Of a DNA stretch of 50,721 nt, positions 1-7,779 are shown in pieces. The position numbers and the translations under genes were made by a program. The stretch is from assembly GCF_002911015.1 (NCBI RefSeq), contig NZ_KZ626898.1, forward strand, positions 1 to 50,721. The letters run 5' to 3'. Source of the stretch: Streptomyces populi. GTDB taxonomy: Bacteria > Actinomycetota > Actinomycetes > Streptomycetales > Streptomycetaceae. The notes beneath the pieces were generated by a model. The model saw only the letters and a list, made by a program, of their open reading frames with translations, was not told the origin of the DNA and searched no databases. Position 1 is the stretch's first letter. The number at the start of each line of letters is the position of its first letter.

Positions 1-973
1 TGAGACGCTGCGCCTGCGTCCCGGGGCTGAGCAGGGTGCCCGTGGCGACGGTCTTCGCCCAGTGCCGCAGGTCGCGCAGGTTCGAGATCATCGCCCCGGC
101 CGCCCAGGCCCAGCTGGGGGTCCAGTCGGTGGCGTCCTCGACGGCGCCGCTCAGGGTCTGGTCGGTGTAGCCGTGCGAGTGCGGCTGGGGGAACTCGGCG
201 CCCTCGGGGAACAGCGTGTGCCGCAGCCCGGCGGGGCGCAGGACCTGCCGGTGGATGAAGTCCCGGAGCCCCTGCCCGCCGGCCTTCTCGACGACCAGGC
301 CCAGCAGGACGAGGTTGGTGTTGGAGTACTCGAACCGCGCGCCGGGCGCGAAGGTGTTGGGGTGCTTGAAGCCGTACGCGAGCAGTTCGCGCGGGGTGAA
401 GCTTCGCTGCGGGTCGCTGAGCAGATCGTGCTGGAAGTCCGGGTCGGAGGTGTAGGGGAACAGCCCGCTGCGCATCTCGGCGAGCTGGCGCAGGGTGATG
501 TTCCGGCCGTCGGGGACCCCGTCGACGTAGCGGGAGATCGGGTCGTCGAGCCGGACCCGGTGCCGGTCCACGAGTTCGAGCAGCGCGGTGACGGTGAAGG
601 TCTTGGTCTCGCTGCCGATCCGGACGTAGGAGCCGGCGGACATCGGCTCGCGGGTGGCGGTGTCCGCGACACCGGTCGCGCGGACGTAGTTCCCCTTGCC
701 GGGCATCCACAGTCCGACGACGACACCGGGGATGTTCGCCTGCCGCCGGACGTCCTCGACGGCCTTGTCCAGCCGCGCGCTCAGCCGGGGGTCCAGACTG
801 TCGAGCGCGTCGCCGTCCTCGGTGTCCTTGCCGTATCCGCCCGTGTCGCTCACGTGGGCGCGGCCCGCGCCTGCCGCGGGAACCGCCCCGGCGGAGACCG
901 CTGTCATCGGGGCCAGCACGGCCGCCGCGAGCAGTGCCGCGGCGAACGGACGGCGGTGGGGGGTACGTCGCAT
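1..973 (-). CDS. Secreted serine hydrolase (class C beta-lactamase / D-Ala-D-Ala carboxypeptidase family), 3' end cut by window
   Basis: The reverse strand reads from an ATG at 973 to the left edge without a stop (324 codons), so the C-terminus is missing. The first ~30 residues form a signal peptide (RRTPHRR followed by an alanine-rich hydrophobic run). The body carries the nucleophile tetrad as SETK (usual form SxxK) within IGSETKTFT and the second motif YSN within FEYSNTNLV, both typical of the serine beta-lactamase-like fold. The third motif (HTG/KTG) would lie beyond the edge. Secreted family members act on D-alanyl peptides or other esters and amides in the cell wall. Substrate cannot be told from sequence. 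Confidence 0.88.
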   Translation of the reverse strand, partial: MRRTPHRRPFAAALLAAAVLAPMTAVSAGAVPAAGAGRAHVSDTGGYGKDTEDGDALDSLDPRLSARLDKAVEDVRRQANIPGVVVGLWMPGKGNYVRATGVADTATREPMSAGSYVRIGSETKTFTVTALLELVDRHRVRLDDPISRYVDGVPDGRNITLRQLAEMRSGLFPYTSDPDFQHDLLSDPQRSFTPRELLAYGFKHPNTFAPGARFEYSNTNLVLLGLVVEKAGGQGLRDFIHRQVLRPAGLRHTLFPEGAEFPQPHSHGYTDQTLSGAVEDATDWTPSWAWAAGAMISNLRDLRHWAKTVATGTLLSPGTQAQRL

Positions 974-1228
974 GGGGCGCCTCTTCCAGATCAGGTCCGG
1001 GTCCAGGCCCAGGTCACGGGGACACGGGGACGCGGGGAACAGACGGCAACACCACCATCCGCGCCCCCGGCGGGGGCGCCGGTCCGATCGGCGCTCCGGC
1101 AAGTCCACTCGATCGGAGTCCCGGGGCGTGGAGGCAGGCGGTACGGCCTGCAACCATCGGGCGCGCCCGTGTGTCTGCAATACGCCAGGAGAGATCAGGA
1201 CCGGGACGGTCCGGGACCGGAGGGCGGG

Positions 1229-1771
1229 ATGAGCGGACGGACGAACCGCCGGGAACGGCTCCGGGAGAGGATGCCCGCAGGGGGCCTCCTGCTCGTGACC
1301 GCCGGTCTGCTCGTCGTGGGTGCCGTCGTCACCTGGCTCGCGGTGACGCATCTCGCCTACACCTCGGGCCTCGCGGGCACGTCCGGTCACCTCGAGGTCG
1401 AGGCCTGCACGTGGAGCGAGAGCGGAGGGCACCGGTATCCGCACTGCCACGGCGTCTTCCGTTCCGACGACGGGACCGTGGTGGACCCCGGTGCCACGAT
1501 CGACAGCCGCCTGCCCGTCGGCAGTACGGTCGGCCTGCGGCAAACGGCTTCCGGAGGCTACGAACGGACGGGCTTCGGCGCCCTGTTCGGATGGCTGGCG
1601 GTCTCCCTGTTCGGCCTGGCGGTGCTGGTCCTGGGCGCCGCGGCCGTGAACGTCCTGGCAGGCGCACGCGGCAGCCCCCGCAAGCTGATGCTGCTGCTCG
1701 CCGGACTGCTCGCCGCGATGCTGGCCAGCGCGCTCGTCGGCGGAGTCGCGGGGATCGTCGGGGCGTTCTGA
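1229..1771 (+). CDS. Hypothetical membrane protein, 180 aa
   Basis: The ATG at 1229 begins MSGRTNRRERL, followed by a membrane segment at about residues 15-40 (LLLVTAGLLVVGAVVTWLA). An extracytoplasmic loop contains CTWSESGGHRYPHCHG, with two cysteines and two histidines. Two more hydrophobic segments close the protein. The layout (TM, ~75-residue outer loop, two TMs) resembles DUF3592-type membrane proteins, but I do not recognise the family with confidence. The open frame continues upstream over the divergent serine hydrolase; I chose this ATG because the membrane protein begins here and the upstream translation is low-complexity antisense. A hairpin follows the stop. Confidence 0.65.
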   Translation: MSGRTNRRERLRERMPAGGLLLVTAGLLVVGAVVTWLAVTHLAYTSGLAGTSGHLEVEACTWSESGGHRYPHCHGVFRSDDGTVVDPGATIDSRLPVGSTVGLRQTASGGYERTGFGALFGWLAVSLFGLAVLVLGAAAVNVLAGARGSPRKLMLLLAGLLAAMLASALVGGVAGIVGAF

Positions 1772-1791
1772 GGCCGGGGCCCGGAGCACAC

Positions 1792-1849
1792 CGAAGCTCC
1801 GCTCGTGCGGGGGGACTTGGCGGGTCACCCCCGTACCACCGGAGCTTCG
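1792..1849 (+). terminator. Long two-tier hairpin after the membrane protein
   Basis: CGAAGCTCCG at 1792-1801 pairs perfectly with CGGAGCTTCG at 1840-1849. An inner stem, GTGCGGGGG against CCCCCGTAC (one G-U pair), lies inside it. There is no T-run, which is common for Streptomyces terminators. It lies 20 bases after the stop of the gene ending at 1771. Confidence 0.5.
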
Positions 1850-2075
1850 TGTCCAGGCAGCCGCCCGAGCGTGCGGGCCGGCCGTCGGGACGCGGACGCG
1901 GTACCGGCCGGGGGCCGTCACTTCGGCATATGGAACCCTGGGACGCCCGACCGGGACGGAGAACCCCCTGAACCGGACGCCCGGTCGTGTACGTCCACGC
2001 CCCCCGCACGGGGACCGCCCCCGGAACCGGAACGCGGCGAGACCGTCGGGCGCACATCCGAGGAGCATTGCCGCC

Positions 2076-2573
2076 ATGACCGTCGAAAAGTTTCTCGTCA
2101 ATCCGGAGGACCTGCGGTCCCTGTACGGCCGCATCCCCCGTCTGGCGGGAATTCGGGTGCGGTCGGTCAATCTGAATTGGCGCGGGCCCACGGTGACGCT
2201 ACGCGTCGACCTGCCTTCCTTTCCCGAGTCGGCGCCACGGGAATGGGTCGACGCGGGGTTCGACACGGTGCAGTGCCAATTCCAGTTCCTGGCGGTGGAA
2301 AGGATCTCTCTCGCCGATTGGACCCCACCGGCTCTGGGCGGATTGGAGATGGCTCCGCACGGAATCGAGCGACGCATGCGGGTGGCCTTCAGGGGCGATG
2401 GGTTGTCACTGGAATTCGATTGCAGCGAATCCGTGCGCGTCGGCCACGTGAGCGCGTTCAAAACGGCGGAGAACGGACTCGACGACGGCGGTCACCTGTT
2501 CATGAGCAGGATCGACGCTCGACGGCACAGCTCCCTTCCCGGCACCCAGGACAGGACGTTCTATGAGCGCTGA
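2076..2573 (+). CDS. Imm50-family immunity protein, 165 aa
   Basis: The ATG at 2076 gives MTVEKFLVNPEDLRSLYG. The sequence matches my recollection of Streptomyces Imm50 proteins: an N-terminal NPxDLxxLYG helix, the strand pattern RVRSVNLNWRGPTVTLRVDL, a proline-rich FPESAPREW turn, and a C-terminal HLFMSRIDARR strand ending in TFYER. Imm50 proteins are predicted to neutralise a polymorphic toxin, but no toxin is encoded nearby. The frame overlaps the next gene by 11 bases, so the two are probably translated together. Family assignment is from pattern memory, not a search. Length fits the family. Confidence 0.7.
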   Translation: MTVEKFLVNPEDLRSLYGRIPRLAGIRVRSVNLNWRGPTVTLRVDLPSFPESAPREWVDAGFDTVQCQFQFLAVERISLADWTPPALGGLEMAPHGIERRMRVAFRGDGLSLEFDCSESVRVGHVSAFKTAENGLDDGGHLFMSRIDARRHSSLPGTQDRTFYER

Positions 2574-2967
2574 CTGGTCGCGACTCCTCGCGTCCCCCGA
2601 ATTCCTGGGAAAACTGTACGGAAGCGACCCTCCCTCGGCCGACTCCTGCGACCCGTTCTACGTGCACGTCGACGAACGTGAGAACTCGGTGACCCTGGGG
2701 TTCGACACGCGGGTTCTGCCGGTGCGCATTCCTGCTGCATGGCGGGAGAAGAGGTTCAACGCCTTTGAGTTCCACCTGGTCTTCGAAAGGGTGAGTGGAC
2801 TCCGGGTCACCGGCTGGGACGCCGCTGCGGCGAGAAGGATCGGCATGGTCGTCCGGGAGGAAAACTTCGAGGTGATCCTCGGGTCGCCCGGGTCGGGAAT
2901 CGCGTTCCACGCCTCCACGGCCCGGTTGGCCAGGACGCACGCGTATCTCGCCTCGGGCGGTATCTGA
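2563..2967 (+). CDS. Second Imm50-like protein, 134 aa
   Basis: The start ATG at 2563 lies inside the previous gene's last codons. The protein repeats the plan of its neighbour in shorter form: MSADWSRLLASPEFLGKLYG, a strand NSVTLGFDTRVLPVRIP, AWREKRFNAFEFHLVFERVSGLRVTGW, and a C-terminal IAFHASTARLARTHAYL strand. This suggests a diverged duplicate of Imm50 rather than an unrelated gene. Tandem immunity genes without a toxin are usual in immunity arrays that protect against neighbouring strains. The family call is weaker than for the first copy because the C-terminal motif differs. Confidence 0.55.
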   Translation: MSADWSRLLASPEFLGKLYGSDPPSADSCDPFYVHVDERENSVTLGFDTRVLPVRIPAAWREKRFNAFEFHLVFERVSGLRVTGWDAAAARRIGMVVREENFEVILGSPGSGIAFHASTARLARTHAYLASGGI

Positions 2968-2985
2968 ATTCCGGGGCGGCGACCG

Positions 2986-3189
2986 TCACGGGCGGCCGAG
3001 GAGCGAGCGGGGTGACGTCGCGGATGGCGACCGCCCACTCGTCATCGACGCGTGGTGGGCAAGCGCGAGCCACCGCTCCGCAAGCCGGCCGACCGGCGGC
3101 ACGTCGATCCTGATGCCGTGCGCGGTGACGAACGACCGCGCCCGACGCGTCAGTCCATCGAGTACGGCACCGCCGAGATGTCGCTCCAC
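2986..3189 (-). pseudogene. Degraded minus-strand gene remnant with a DUF4291-like tail motif
   Basis: In the gap 2968-3315 the reverse strand has no intact gene. One frame reads an open stretch with GLTRRARSFVTAHG and ERWLALAHH; after a frame change near 3055 another reads DDEWAVAIRDVTPLA. The last motif resembles NEWIVSISDVTPLA at the C-terminus of the intact DUF4291 gene just downstream. The upstream part does not resemble DUF4291, so this could be a chimera or another family with a similar ending. Nothing else was recognised in this gap. Confidence 0.3.
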
Positions 3190-3315
3190 GCGCCGGACGC
3201 CACGTGGCCCGCACGGGCGACTGCCTGCCTTCCGCGGCCGACGCGCTCCGTCGGATCGAGCGACGGATCGAATAATCGGTGGTCACCTGAGCCGGCCGAG
3301 CCCACGCTGTACGCC

Positions 3316-3909
3316 ATGGAAGAACCGCACCGCAGGATCCGCGCGCTCCACACGGCGTCCACGATCACCGTCTACCAGGCGTACCGCCCGGAGATCGGCG
3401 GCCCCGCCGCCCGCAAGGGCCGTTTCCCCGCCGCGTGGAAGCCCGACCGCATGACGTGGATCAAACCCAGCTTCCTGTGGATGATGTACCGCTGCGGCTG
3501 GGGCACGAAGGAGGGTCAGGAGACCGTCCTCGCCGTCGAGATCACCCGCGACGGCTTCGACTGGGCGCTGCGCAACGCGTGCCTGTCGCACTACGTCCGC
3601 GGACTGCATCCCGATCGCGCCGCATGGCAGCGTGACCTCAAGCGCGCACCGGCCCGGGTCCAGTGGGATCCCGAACGCGATCTGCACCTGCGTCCCCTGC
3701 CGCACCGTTCGCTGCAACTGGGGCTCTCGGGCGAGGCGTCGACGCGCTACGCGAACGAGTGGATCGTGTCCATCAGTGACGTGACCCCGCTCGCCCACGA
3801 GATCCACGCACTCGTCAGGGACGGCGAACTGGACGCAGCCACCCGCCTGCTCCCCCAGGAGCGGGGATACCCCGCAGGCGAAGAGCTACTGGCCCATCTG
3901 TCTCCCTGA
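3316..3909 (+). CDS. DUF4291 domain-containing protein, 197 aa
   Basis: The ATG at 3316 gives MEEPHRRIRALHTASTITVYQAY and a full-length protein (family about 190-200 aa). Hallmarks are VYQAYRPEIG, RMTWIKPSFLWMMYRCGWGTKEGQE, ITRDGFDWAL, RVQWDPERD, LPHRSLQLGL and the C-terminal EWIVSISDVTPLA. The function of DUF4291 is not known to me. A second, broken copy with near-identical central residues lies on the other strand at about 11.3-11.6 kb beside an IS256 remnant. The open frame extends to 3052 upstream, but homology begins at this ATG. Confidence 0.85.
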   Translation: MEEPHRRIRALHTASTITVYQAYRPEIGGPAARKGRFPAAWKPDRMTWIKPSFLWMMYRCGWGTKEGQETVLAVEITRDGFDWALRNACLSHYVRGLHPDRAAWQRDLKRAPARVQWDPERDLHLRPLPHRSLQLGLSGEASTRYANEWIVSISDVTPLAHEIHALVRDGELDAATRLLPQERGYPAGEELLAHLSP

Positions 3910-3957
3910 CCGGCAGTCCGGGCACAACCGCCGACGCCACCCACGGATCACACGGCG

Positions 3958-4016
3958 GAAGAGGTCTGTGAACGCTGCTCGATGATCCAGGTCAAGCCGC
4001 GTTCGCAGACCTCTTC
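3958..4016. repeat. Palindromic repeat copy A; probable bidirectional terminator
   Basis: Arms at 3958-3975 and 3999-4016 (18 bp, one mismatch, core AGGTCTGTGAACGC) enclose a 23-base loop. It sits between the convergent DUF4291 gene and the small gene ending at 4119. Related sequences occur at 4622-4680 and 7706-7737. Confidence 0.65.
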
Positions 4017-4118
4017 GCGGCCGACGCGCCTCGTGGGATCAACGCTGTGAAGGGCGACCACGTGGGCACTGTAGGCCGGTACATCCCCGGAGACTTCATG
4101 CGGCCGGTCCGAACGCCG

Positions 4119-4403
4119 TCATGCGGAAGCCACCACCTCGCCGGCCATGACCTGGGGAGGGTTGGGGAGCAGCGACGCAAGGTTGTCCCGCACGAAGTCC
4201 GCGGCCCTCGAGATCGATTCCTCGGCACCGGCCCGGTCCTGGAAGACGCTGGTCGAGACCATCACCCCGTCCCCGGCATCGATCCAGTAGTAGGCGACGA
4301 AGCCGGAGACCTGGCGCATGAGCTCCACGAACCCTTCGTTCACGAGCCGTGCCGCCTCGGCCGAGTCGGTCACCCCTTCGTACCGCCGGACTGCTGCGTA
4401 CAT
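4119..4403 (-). CDS. Small antibiotic-biosynthesis-monooxygenase-like (dimeric alpha/beta barrel) protein, 94 aa
   Basis: I chose the ATG at 4403 because GAGGAG lies seven bases upstream; the open frame runs further up to 4568 but is arginine-rich and unlikely to be coding. The product begins MYAAVRRYEGV and contains GFVAYYWIDAGDGVMVSTSVFQDRAGAEESI, the strand-helix pattern of ABM/YdhR-like ferredoxin folds. Family members are small homodimers, some acting as oxygenases and many with no known role. No catalytic residues can be assigned. The gene stands alone, converging with DUF4291. Confidence 0.7.
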   Translation of the reverse strand: MYAAVRRYEGVTDSAEAARLVNEGFVELMRQVSGFVAYYWIDAGDGVMVSTSVFQDRAGAEESISRAADFVRDNLASLLPNPPQVMAGEVVASA

Positions 4404-4621
4404 CGCCAAGCTCCTCACGGCGTTCCGGGCTCTTTCTCTGCTGAGACGTCGTACCCCTGCGACGGCTGCCTGTCTCATGAGGCGTCCGGCAGTCACCTGA
4501 AGGGCCGCCTCCGGTGATCCGAACGGCGGCCGCCGGCCCGGACGCACGGCCCTGCGCATGTCTCCCACGAGACGGCATCGACGTGGAGTGGAGCAGCCTC
4601 GGGCGTGACGGCCCTCAGCAC

Positions 4622-4680
4622 GGAAGAGGCTGTGAACGCGGCACGGCGATCCACGTCAAGCCTCGTTCACAGGCCTTTAC
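4622..4680. repeat. Palindromic repeat copy B
   Basis: GGAAGAGGCTGTGAACG at 4622-4638 faces CGTTCACAGGCC at 4664-4675 in inverted orientation, with a bulge. The loop shares GATCCACGTCAAGCC with copy A (GATCCAGGTCAAGCC). It lies upstream of the gene at 4119-4403, so it is not in a simple terminator position. The rest of 4404-4814 shows nothing recognisable. Confidence 0.55.
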
Positions 4681-4814
4681 GAAGGGCGGTCCAACCACCT
4701 TGTTCCGATGTGGAGCGGCTGGTTCCCACATCCCGAGTGCGCTTGGGCAGCAGTAGCGTCCTTCCGTGGAGAGAGATCGGGGGAGGGGCGGGGTGAAGAC
4801 GTGGTGGCTCATGC

Positions 4815-5081
4815 GTGGAAACATTCGGGTCGGTGAGCTTCGCGAGTACGGATATCCATGGCGGCATCGAGTTCCGCCATCCCGGCACCGGTGCCGACTA
4901 CTACTACTACGACGGCGAGCCGTGGGTGGCCGCCATGGATCTTCGGCCGCTGTATGACGAGACCGATTACGCGGCCTTCGGCTGTCTTTTCGGACTGCGC
5001 AACTACGCGGGCCTCCAACCGCTTGCACCGGGCGGGTGGAGTGGACCACCGGCGAACTGTCCTGCATGTACGAGCCGTTGA
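4815..5081 (+). pseudogene. Hypothetical protein, probably frameshifted or truncated near its 3' end
   Basis: A GTG at 4815 opens a frame with good codon bias reading STDIHGGIEFRHPG, EPWVAAMDLRPLYDE and DYAAFGCLFGLRNYAGL, which I associate with a conserved Streptomyces hypothetical family (no known function). From about 5035 the frame degenerates to GPPANCPACTSR, while the adjacent frame reads VEWTTGELSCMYEP, which looks more like a natural continuation. A one-base indel near 5030-5040 or a real early stop could explain this. A disrupted gene is the more likely reading. Confidence 0.4.
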
Positions 5082-5199
5082 CGGTCGGTGCTGTACTGGG
5101 TCATGAGACTCACCAGCCCCACGTTTTTGCCGTGATGAAGGCTCTGGCAGGCGAGCGCTCACCTTCGCGCCGAGAGAGGAGAGAGGGCGGGCGCAGTCG

Positions 5200-5472
5200 C
5201 TACAGAGCGTCGAACGGGGGCACGATGCGGACGATGACGATGAGTGGGGCGCGTGGGGCCACGAGGAAGTAGAACCACCCGCCTGCCGCATCCATACGTC
5301 GTAGACCGCCCGGTCTCGGGCCGTTGCCGAGATCGCTGACGTCGATCCCTGTATTGGCGAGTTCGACGAGTTGGCCCGCCAGACGTTCGACTTCCGCCAC
5401 GACGTGGGCCGGGAGGCCGCCTGCCACGTGGTCGTGATCAGGGTCGTATTCCCAGTGCCAGTCCGGAGTCAC
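5200..5472 (-). CDS. Probable type II toxin, RelE/ParE-like, 90 aa
   Basis: The start is a GTG at 5472 that overlaps the stop of the upstream gene by four bases (GTGA), so the two are translationally coupled. The product starts VTPDWHWEYDPDHDHVAGGLP and continues AEVERLAGQLVELA, then GLRRMDAAGGWFYFLVAPRAPLIVIVRIVPP. The short helix followed by beta strands, an arginine pair and a C-terminal hydrophobic strand is compatible with RelE/ParE mRNA-interferase folds. The assignment rests on this and on its neighbour of the DUF6247 type. Catalytic residues cannot be assigned without alignment. Confidence 0.6.
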   Translation of the reverse strand: MTPDWHWEYDPDHDHVAGGLPAHVVAEVERLAGQLVELANTGIDVSDLGNGPRPGGLRRMDAAGGWFYFLVAPRAPLIVIVRIVPPFDAL

Positions 5473-5822
5473 CGGGTCGGGAGACCGACGGCCGCGTGGG
5501 CTTCGTCGAGAATTCGTCCGATCTCGGCGGCGGCCTGTCGCGTCTGCACGGGATCGCCCGCTTCGGCGGTGTCCTCCCAGCGGCGGAAATCCGCGGCCAG
5601 GCCGGGCTGGCGGTGGATGTGGACATAGACGGCCCACTGGGTGATGAATCGCCGGAGAGGAGCGAGATCGGAGCTCTGGCGGGACTGGTCGGCGGCCTGG
5701 TCCAGCTCTCGTGTGAAGGCGGGGAGCGAGGCGGGCGCGATCTGGCTGATGGCCTGCCGTAGCGCGGCGACCGTTGCGGGCGGCTGAGGGATGAGTGGCT
5801 GCTCAGCGGCTGGGGTGGTCAT
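5469..5822 (-). CDS. DUF6247 family protein, probable antitoxin of the pair, 117 aa
   Basis: I chose the ATG at 5822 because GGGAG lies six bases upstream; an in-frame ATG at 5834 would add four residues (MGAA). The protein begins MTTPAAEQPLIPQPPATVAALRQ and continues with LPAFTRELDQAADQ, PLRRFITQWAVYVHIHRQP and AAEIGRILDEAHAAVG, an all-helical pattern I recall for DUF6247. These small actinobacterial proteins are commonly encoded directly upstream of a RelE-like gene, as here. Antitoxin-first order with a 4-base overlap is classic for type II modules. No DNA-binding domain is obvious. Confidence 0.65.
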   Translation of the reverse strand: MTTPAAEQPLIPQPPATVAALRQAISQIAPASLPAFTRELDQAADQSRQSSDLAPLRRFITQWAVYVHIHRQPGLAADFRRWEDTAEAGDPVQTRQAAAEIGRILDEAHAAVGLPTR

Positions 5823-6026
5823 GGCTGCTCCCATGGGCGCGATTCTGTCCCACGCCTCAGCCTAGCGGGCAGGAGCACTGCCGCTCCGCTCGAACGAGTG
5901 AGGGAGAAGCGATTCCGCTGTCGCCCGGACCGGGACCGGGAGCCCGGGGGACGGGCGGCCGGTCCGGGATGACTGGCAGGACGCGGCGCCACCAAGGATC
6001 CTGAGGGGAGGGGAGCGGCTGCTGCC

Positions 6027-6164
6027 TCACTCCCCGCGGAGGAAGCCGTATGCCACGAACGTCTCCCCGAACGGACGTGAGCGCTGCCGTCGCCACGAGC
6101 GGCCCGGCAGGGCACCCACCGGTGACCCGTCCAGGAAGGCCCTGGATTCCTCAGCCCCTCCTAT
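6027..6164 (-). pseudogene. Possible C-terminal remnant of a lost gene
   Basis: In the 350-base gap 5823-6187 the reverse strand has a short open frame with G/C-biased third positions reading RAFLDGSPVGALPGRSW and ending RPFGETFVAYGFLRGE before a TGA at 6027. It lacks a start codon and a ribosome site. I do not recognise the family. It could be the tail of a deleted gene or chance. No other content was seen in the gap. Confidence 0.2.
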
Positions 6165-6187
6165 GACAGCGGCCCGACAGGATCCTC

Positions 6188-6736
6188 ATGCCCGATGCAG
6201 CCTCCCGAGCCGAGCGACGGATCGCACTGGTCCGGGACGACGTGGCCGCACGCCTCGCGCTGGCACGGGAGTTCTACGCGCACTCCTCCGAGCCCCTGCG
6301 CCGGTACGGCCACGCCGAGCTGAGCTTTCTGCGGTGGTCCGCCGCACGCGGAGTGCTCGCCGCGGAGTCCGGTGCGCGCCCGGGCAGCCCATGGTGGCGT
6401 TCCGTGAACGAGGGCCTTCTCAGGGACAAGGTGGAGGCGGGCCTGCTGTGCGCCGGCGCCCCCGGGGCGGCGAGCGCCAGGAGCGTCGAGTACCGGGTGG
6501 ACTGCATCCGCAAGCCGTCGCCGGCCGCCTGGTACCGCGCCCACAACGCCAGCATCGTCGCCGGCTACCTGCGCCACGAGGACCTGGGCGCGAAGGAATC
6601 GCAGGTGGAGCGGTTCATGATGAACGTCGCCCTGCTCCGCGTGCTCTTCACCCACGCCATGCTCGTGCGGCCGCGGTTCATGCTGCGGTGGCCGTCCTCT
6701 CCGGCCCGCCGCCGCACGGTCCCGCTGCACGGCTGA
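6188..6736 (+). CDS. Conserved hypothetical protein, 182 aa
   Basis: The ATG at 6188 gives MPDAASRAERRIALVRDDVAARLALAREFYAH (read here in two parts: MPDAASRAERR, then an alpha-helical run). Distinct stretches are LRRYGHAELSFLRWSAARGVL, SPWWRSVNEGLLRDKVEA, WYRAHNASIVAGYL and ERFMMNVALLRVLFTHAM. No transmembrane segment, signal peptide or known catalytic motif is visible. The pattern is familiar from uncharacterised Streptomyces proteins and is mostly helical. It stands alone, 140 bases before the DUF2071 gene on the same strand. Confidence 0.7.
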   Translation: MPDAASRAERRIALVRDDVAARLALAREFYAHSSEPLRRYGHAELSFLRWSAARGVLAAESGARPGSPWWRSVNEGLLRDKVEAGLLCAGAPGAASARSVEYRVDCIRKPSPAAWYRAHNASIVAGYLRHEDLGAKESQVERFMMNVALLRVLFTHAMLVRPRFMLRWPSSPARRRTVPLHG

Positions 6737-6876
6737 AACCGGCTGCCGTGGTGCACCGGACAGTACCGACGCGGCGCGCGACAGCCACTGCCGCCGCCCC
6801 GGTCACCCCCCGTCGCCCCGGCCCCGCACGCCCGGCCGACCCCCGCCTCCCGTATGCGGTCTGGCACCCTTGTGGG

Positions 6877-7650
6877 GTGCACCCCACGCCCATCACGCCC
6901 GAGGCGCCGACCGTGGTGCGCAGTCCGCTCCTCACCCAGCGGTGGCTCGACCTCACCTTCATCCACTGGGCCGTCGATCCCGCGGCCGTCGCCCCGCTGT
7001 TGCCGCACGGGCTCACCGCGGACACGTACGACGGGGTCACCTACGCCGGTCTCGTCGCCTTCCGGATGGACAAGGTGGGCTGGCTCCGGCTCCCCGGGGT
7101 GCCGTATTTCGGCTCCTTCCCGGAGACCAACGTGCGCCTCTACTCGGTCGACGCGCACGGCCGCCGCGGGGTCGTCTTCCGGTCCATGGACGCGTCGCGG
7201 CTCGTGCCGGTGCTCCTGGGGCGCCTCGGCTTCCGGCTCCCGTACGTGTGGTCCCGCATGGACGTACGAGCGGACGGCGACACCGTCACGTACAGGAGTT
7301 CCCGGCGCGGGCCCGGAACCTCCCGGGCGCGGAGCCGAATTGTCGTCAGAGCCGGCCGACCCATTCCGGAACCAACAGGGTTGGAGCACTTCCTCACGGC
7401 CCGCTGGGGCATGCACAACGCCTTCTCCGGCGGCACCGGCTACCTCGCCAACGACCATCCGCGCTGGCCGCTCCACCGCGCGGAGCTGATCACCTGCGAG
7501 GAGAACCTCCTCGCGGCGGCCGGGCTCCCGCCTCCCGGCGGGCCACCCGTCAGCGTCCTGTACTCGCCCGGAGTCCCGGTACGCCTCGGCAGACCCACCG
7601 ACCTGACACCCCGGAGTCATGTCCCGCCGACGGAGCCGACGGAGCCCTGA
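6877..7650 (+). CDS. DUF2071 (YqjF-like) family protein, 257 aa
   Basis: The start is uncertain. GTG at 6877 (MHPTPITPEAP) is the first plausible codon in frame, with no clear ribosome site; a GTG at about 6913 is an alternative. Family hallmarks are the early TQRWLDLTFIHWAVDP, LLPHGLTADTYDGVTYAGLVAFRM, FPETNVRLYSVD, GVVFRSMDASRL and a C-terminal HRAELITCEENLLAAAGLP with SVLYSPGV. DUF2071 proteins have an acetoacetate-decarboxylase-like fold, but their substrate is unknown. Length (about 240-260 aa) is normal. Half of a palindromic repeat follows at 7706. Confidence 0.85.
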   Translation: MHPTPITPEAPTVVRSPLLTQRWLDLTFIHWAVDPAAVAPLLPHGLTADTYDGVTYAGLVAFRMDKVGWLRLPGVPYFGSFPETNVRLYSVDAHGRRGVVFRSMDASRLVPVLLGRLGFRLPYVWSRMDVRADGDTVTYRSSRRGPGTSRARSRIVVRAGRPIPEPTGLEHFLTARWGMHNAFSGGTGYLANDHPRWPLHRAELITCEENLLAAAGLPPPGGPPVSVLYSPGVPVRLGRPTDLTPRSHVPPTEPTEP

Positions 7651-7705
7651 CCCGGGCCTCTCGCCCTTGGGCGACAACGGCTCCAGTCGGATCTGGCGGG
7701 CGCTT

Positions 7706-7737
7706 GATCATGCCGAGCCGCGTTCACGGACCTTTCC
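7706..7737. repeat. Half-copy C of the palindromic repeat
   Basis: The segment beginning GATCATGCCGAGCCGCG and ending TTCACGGACCTTTCC matches the loop and right arm of copies A and B. No matching left arm is present, so it cannot fold like them. It lies between convergent genes ending at 7650 and 7780. Confidence 0.45.
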
Positions 7738-7779
7738 AGCAGGTTCAAGAGGTCGACCGGACTGACGGGGCCGCGCTCC

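Noticed and set aside
62..1771. 569-codon open frame reading through the serine hydrolase antisense into the membrane protein
   Set aside because: Only the part from the ATG at 1229 has protein-like features; the upstream part is antisense of a recognised gene.
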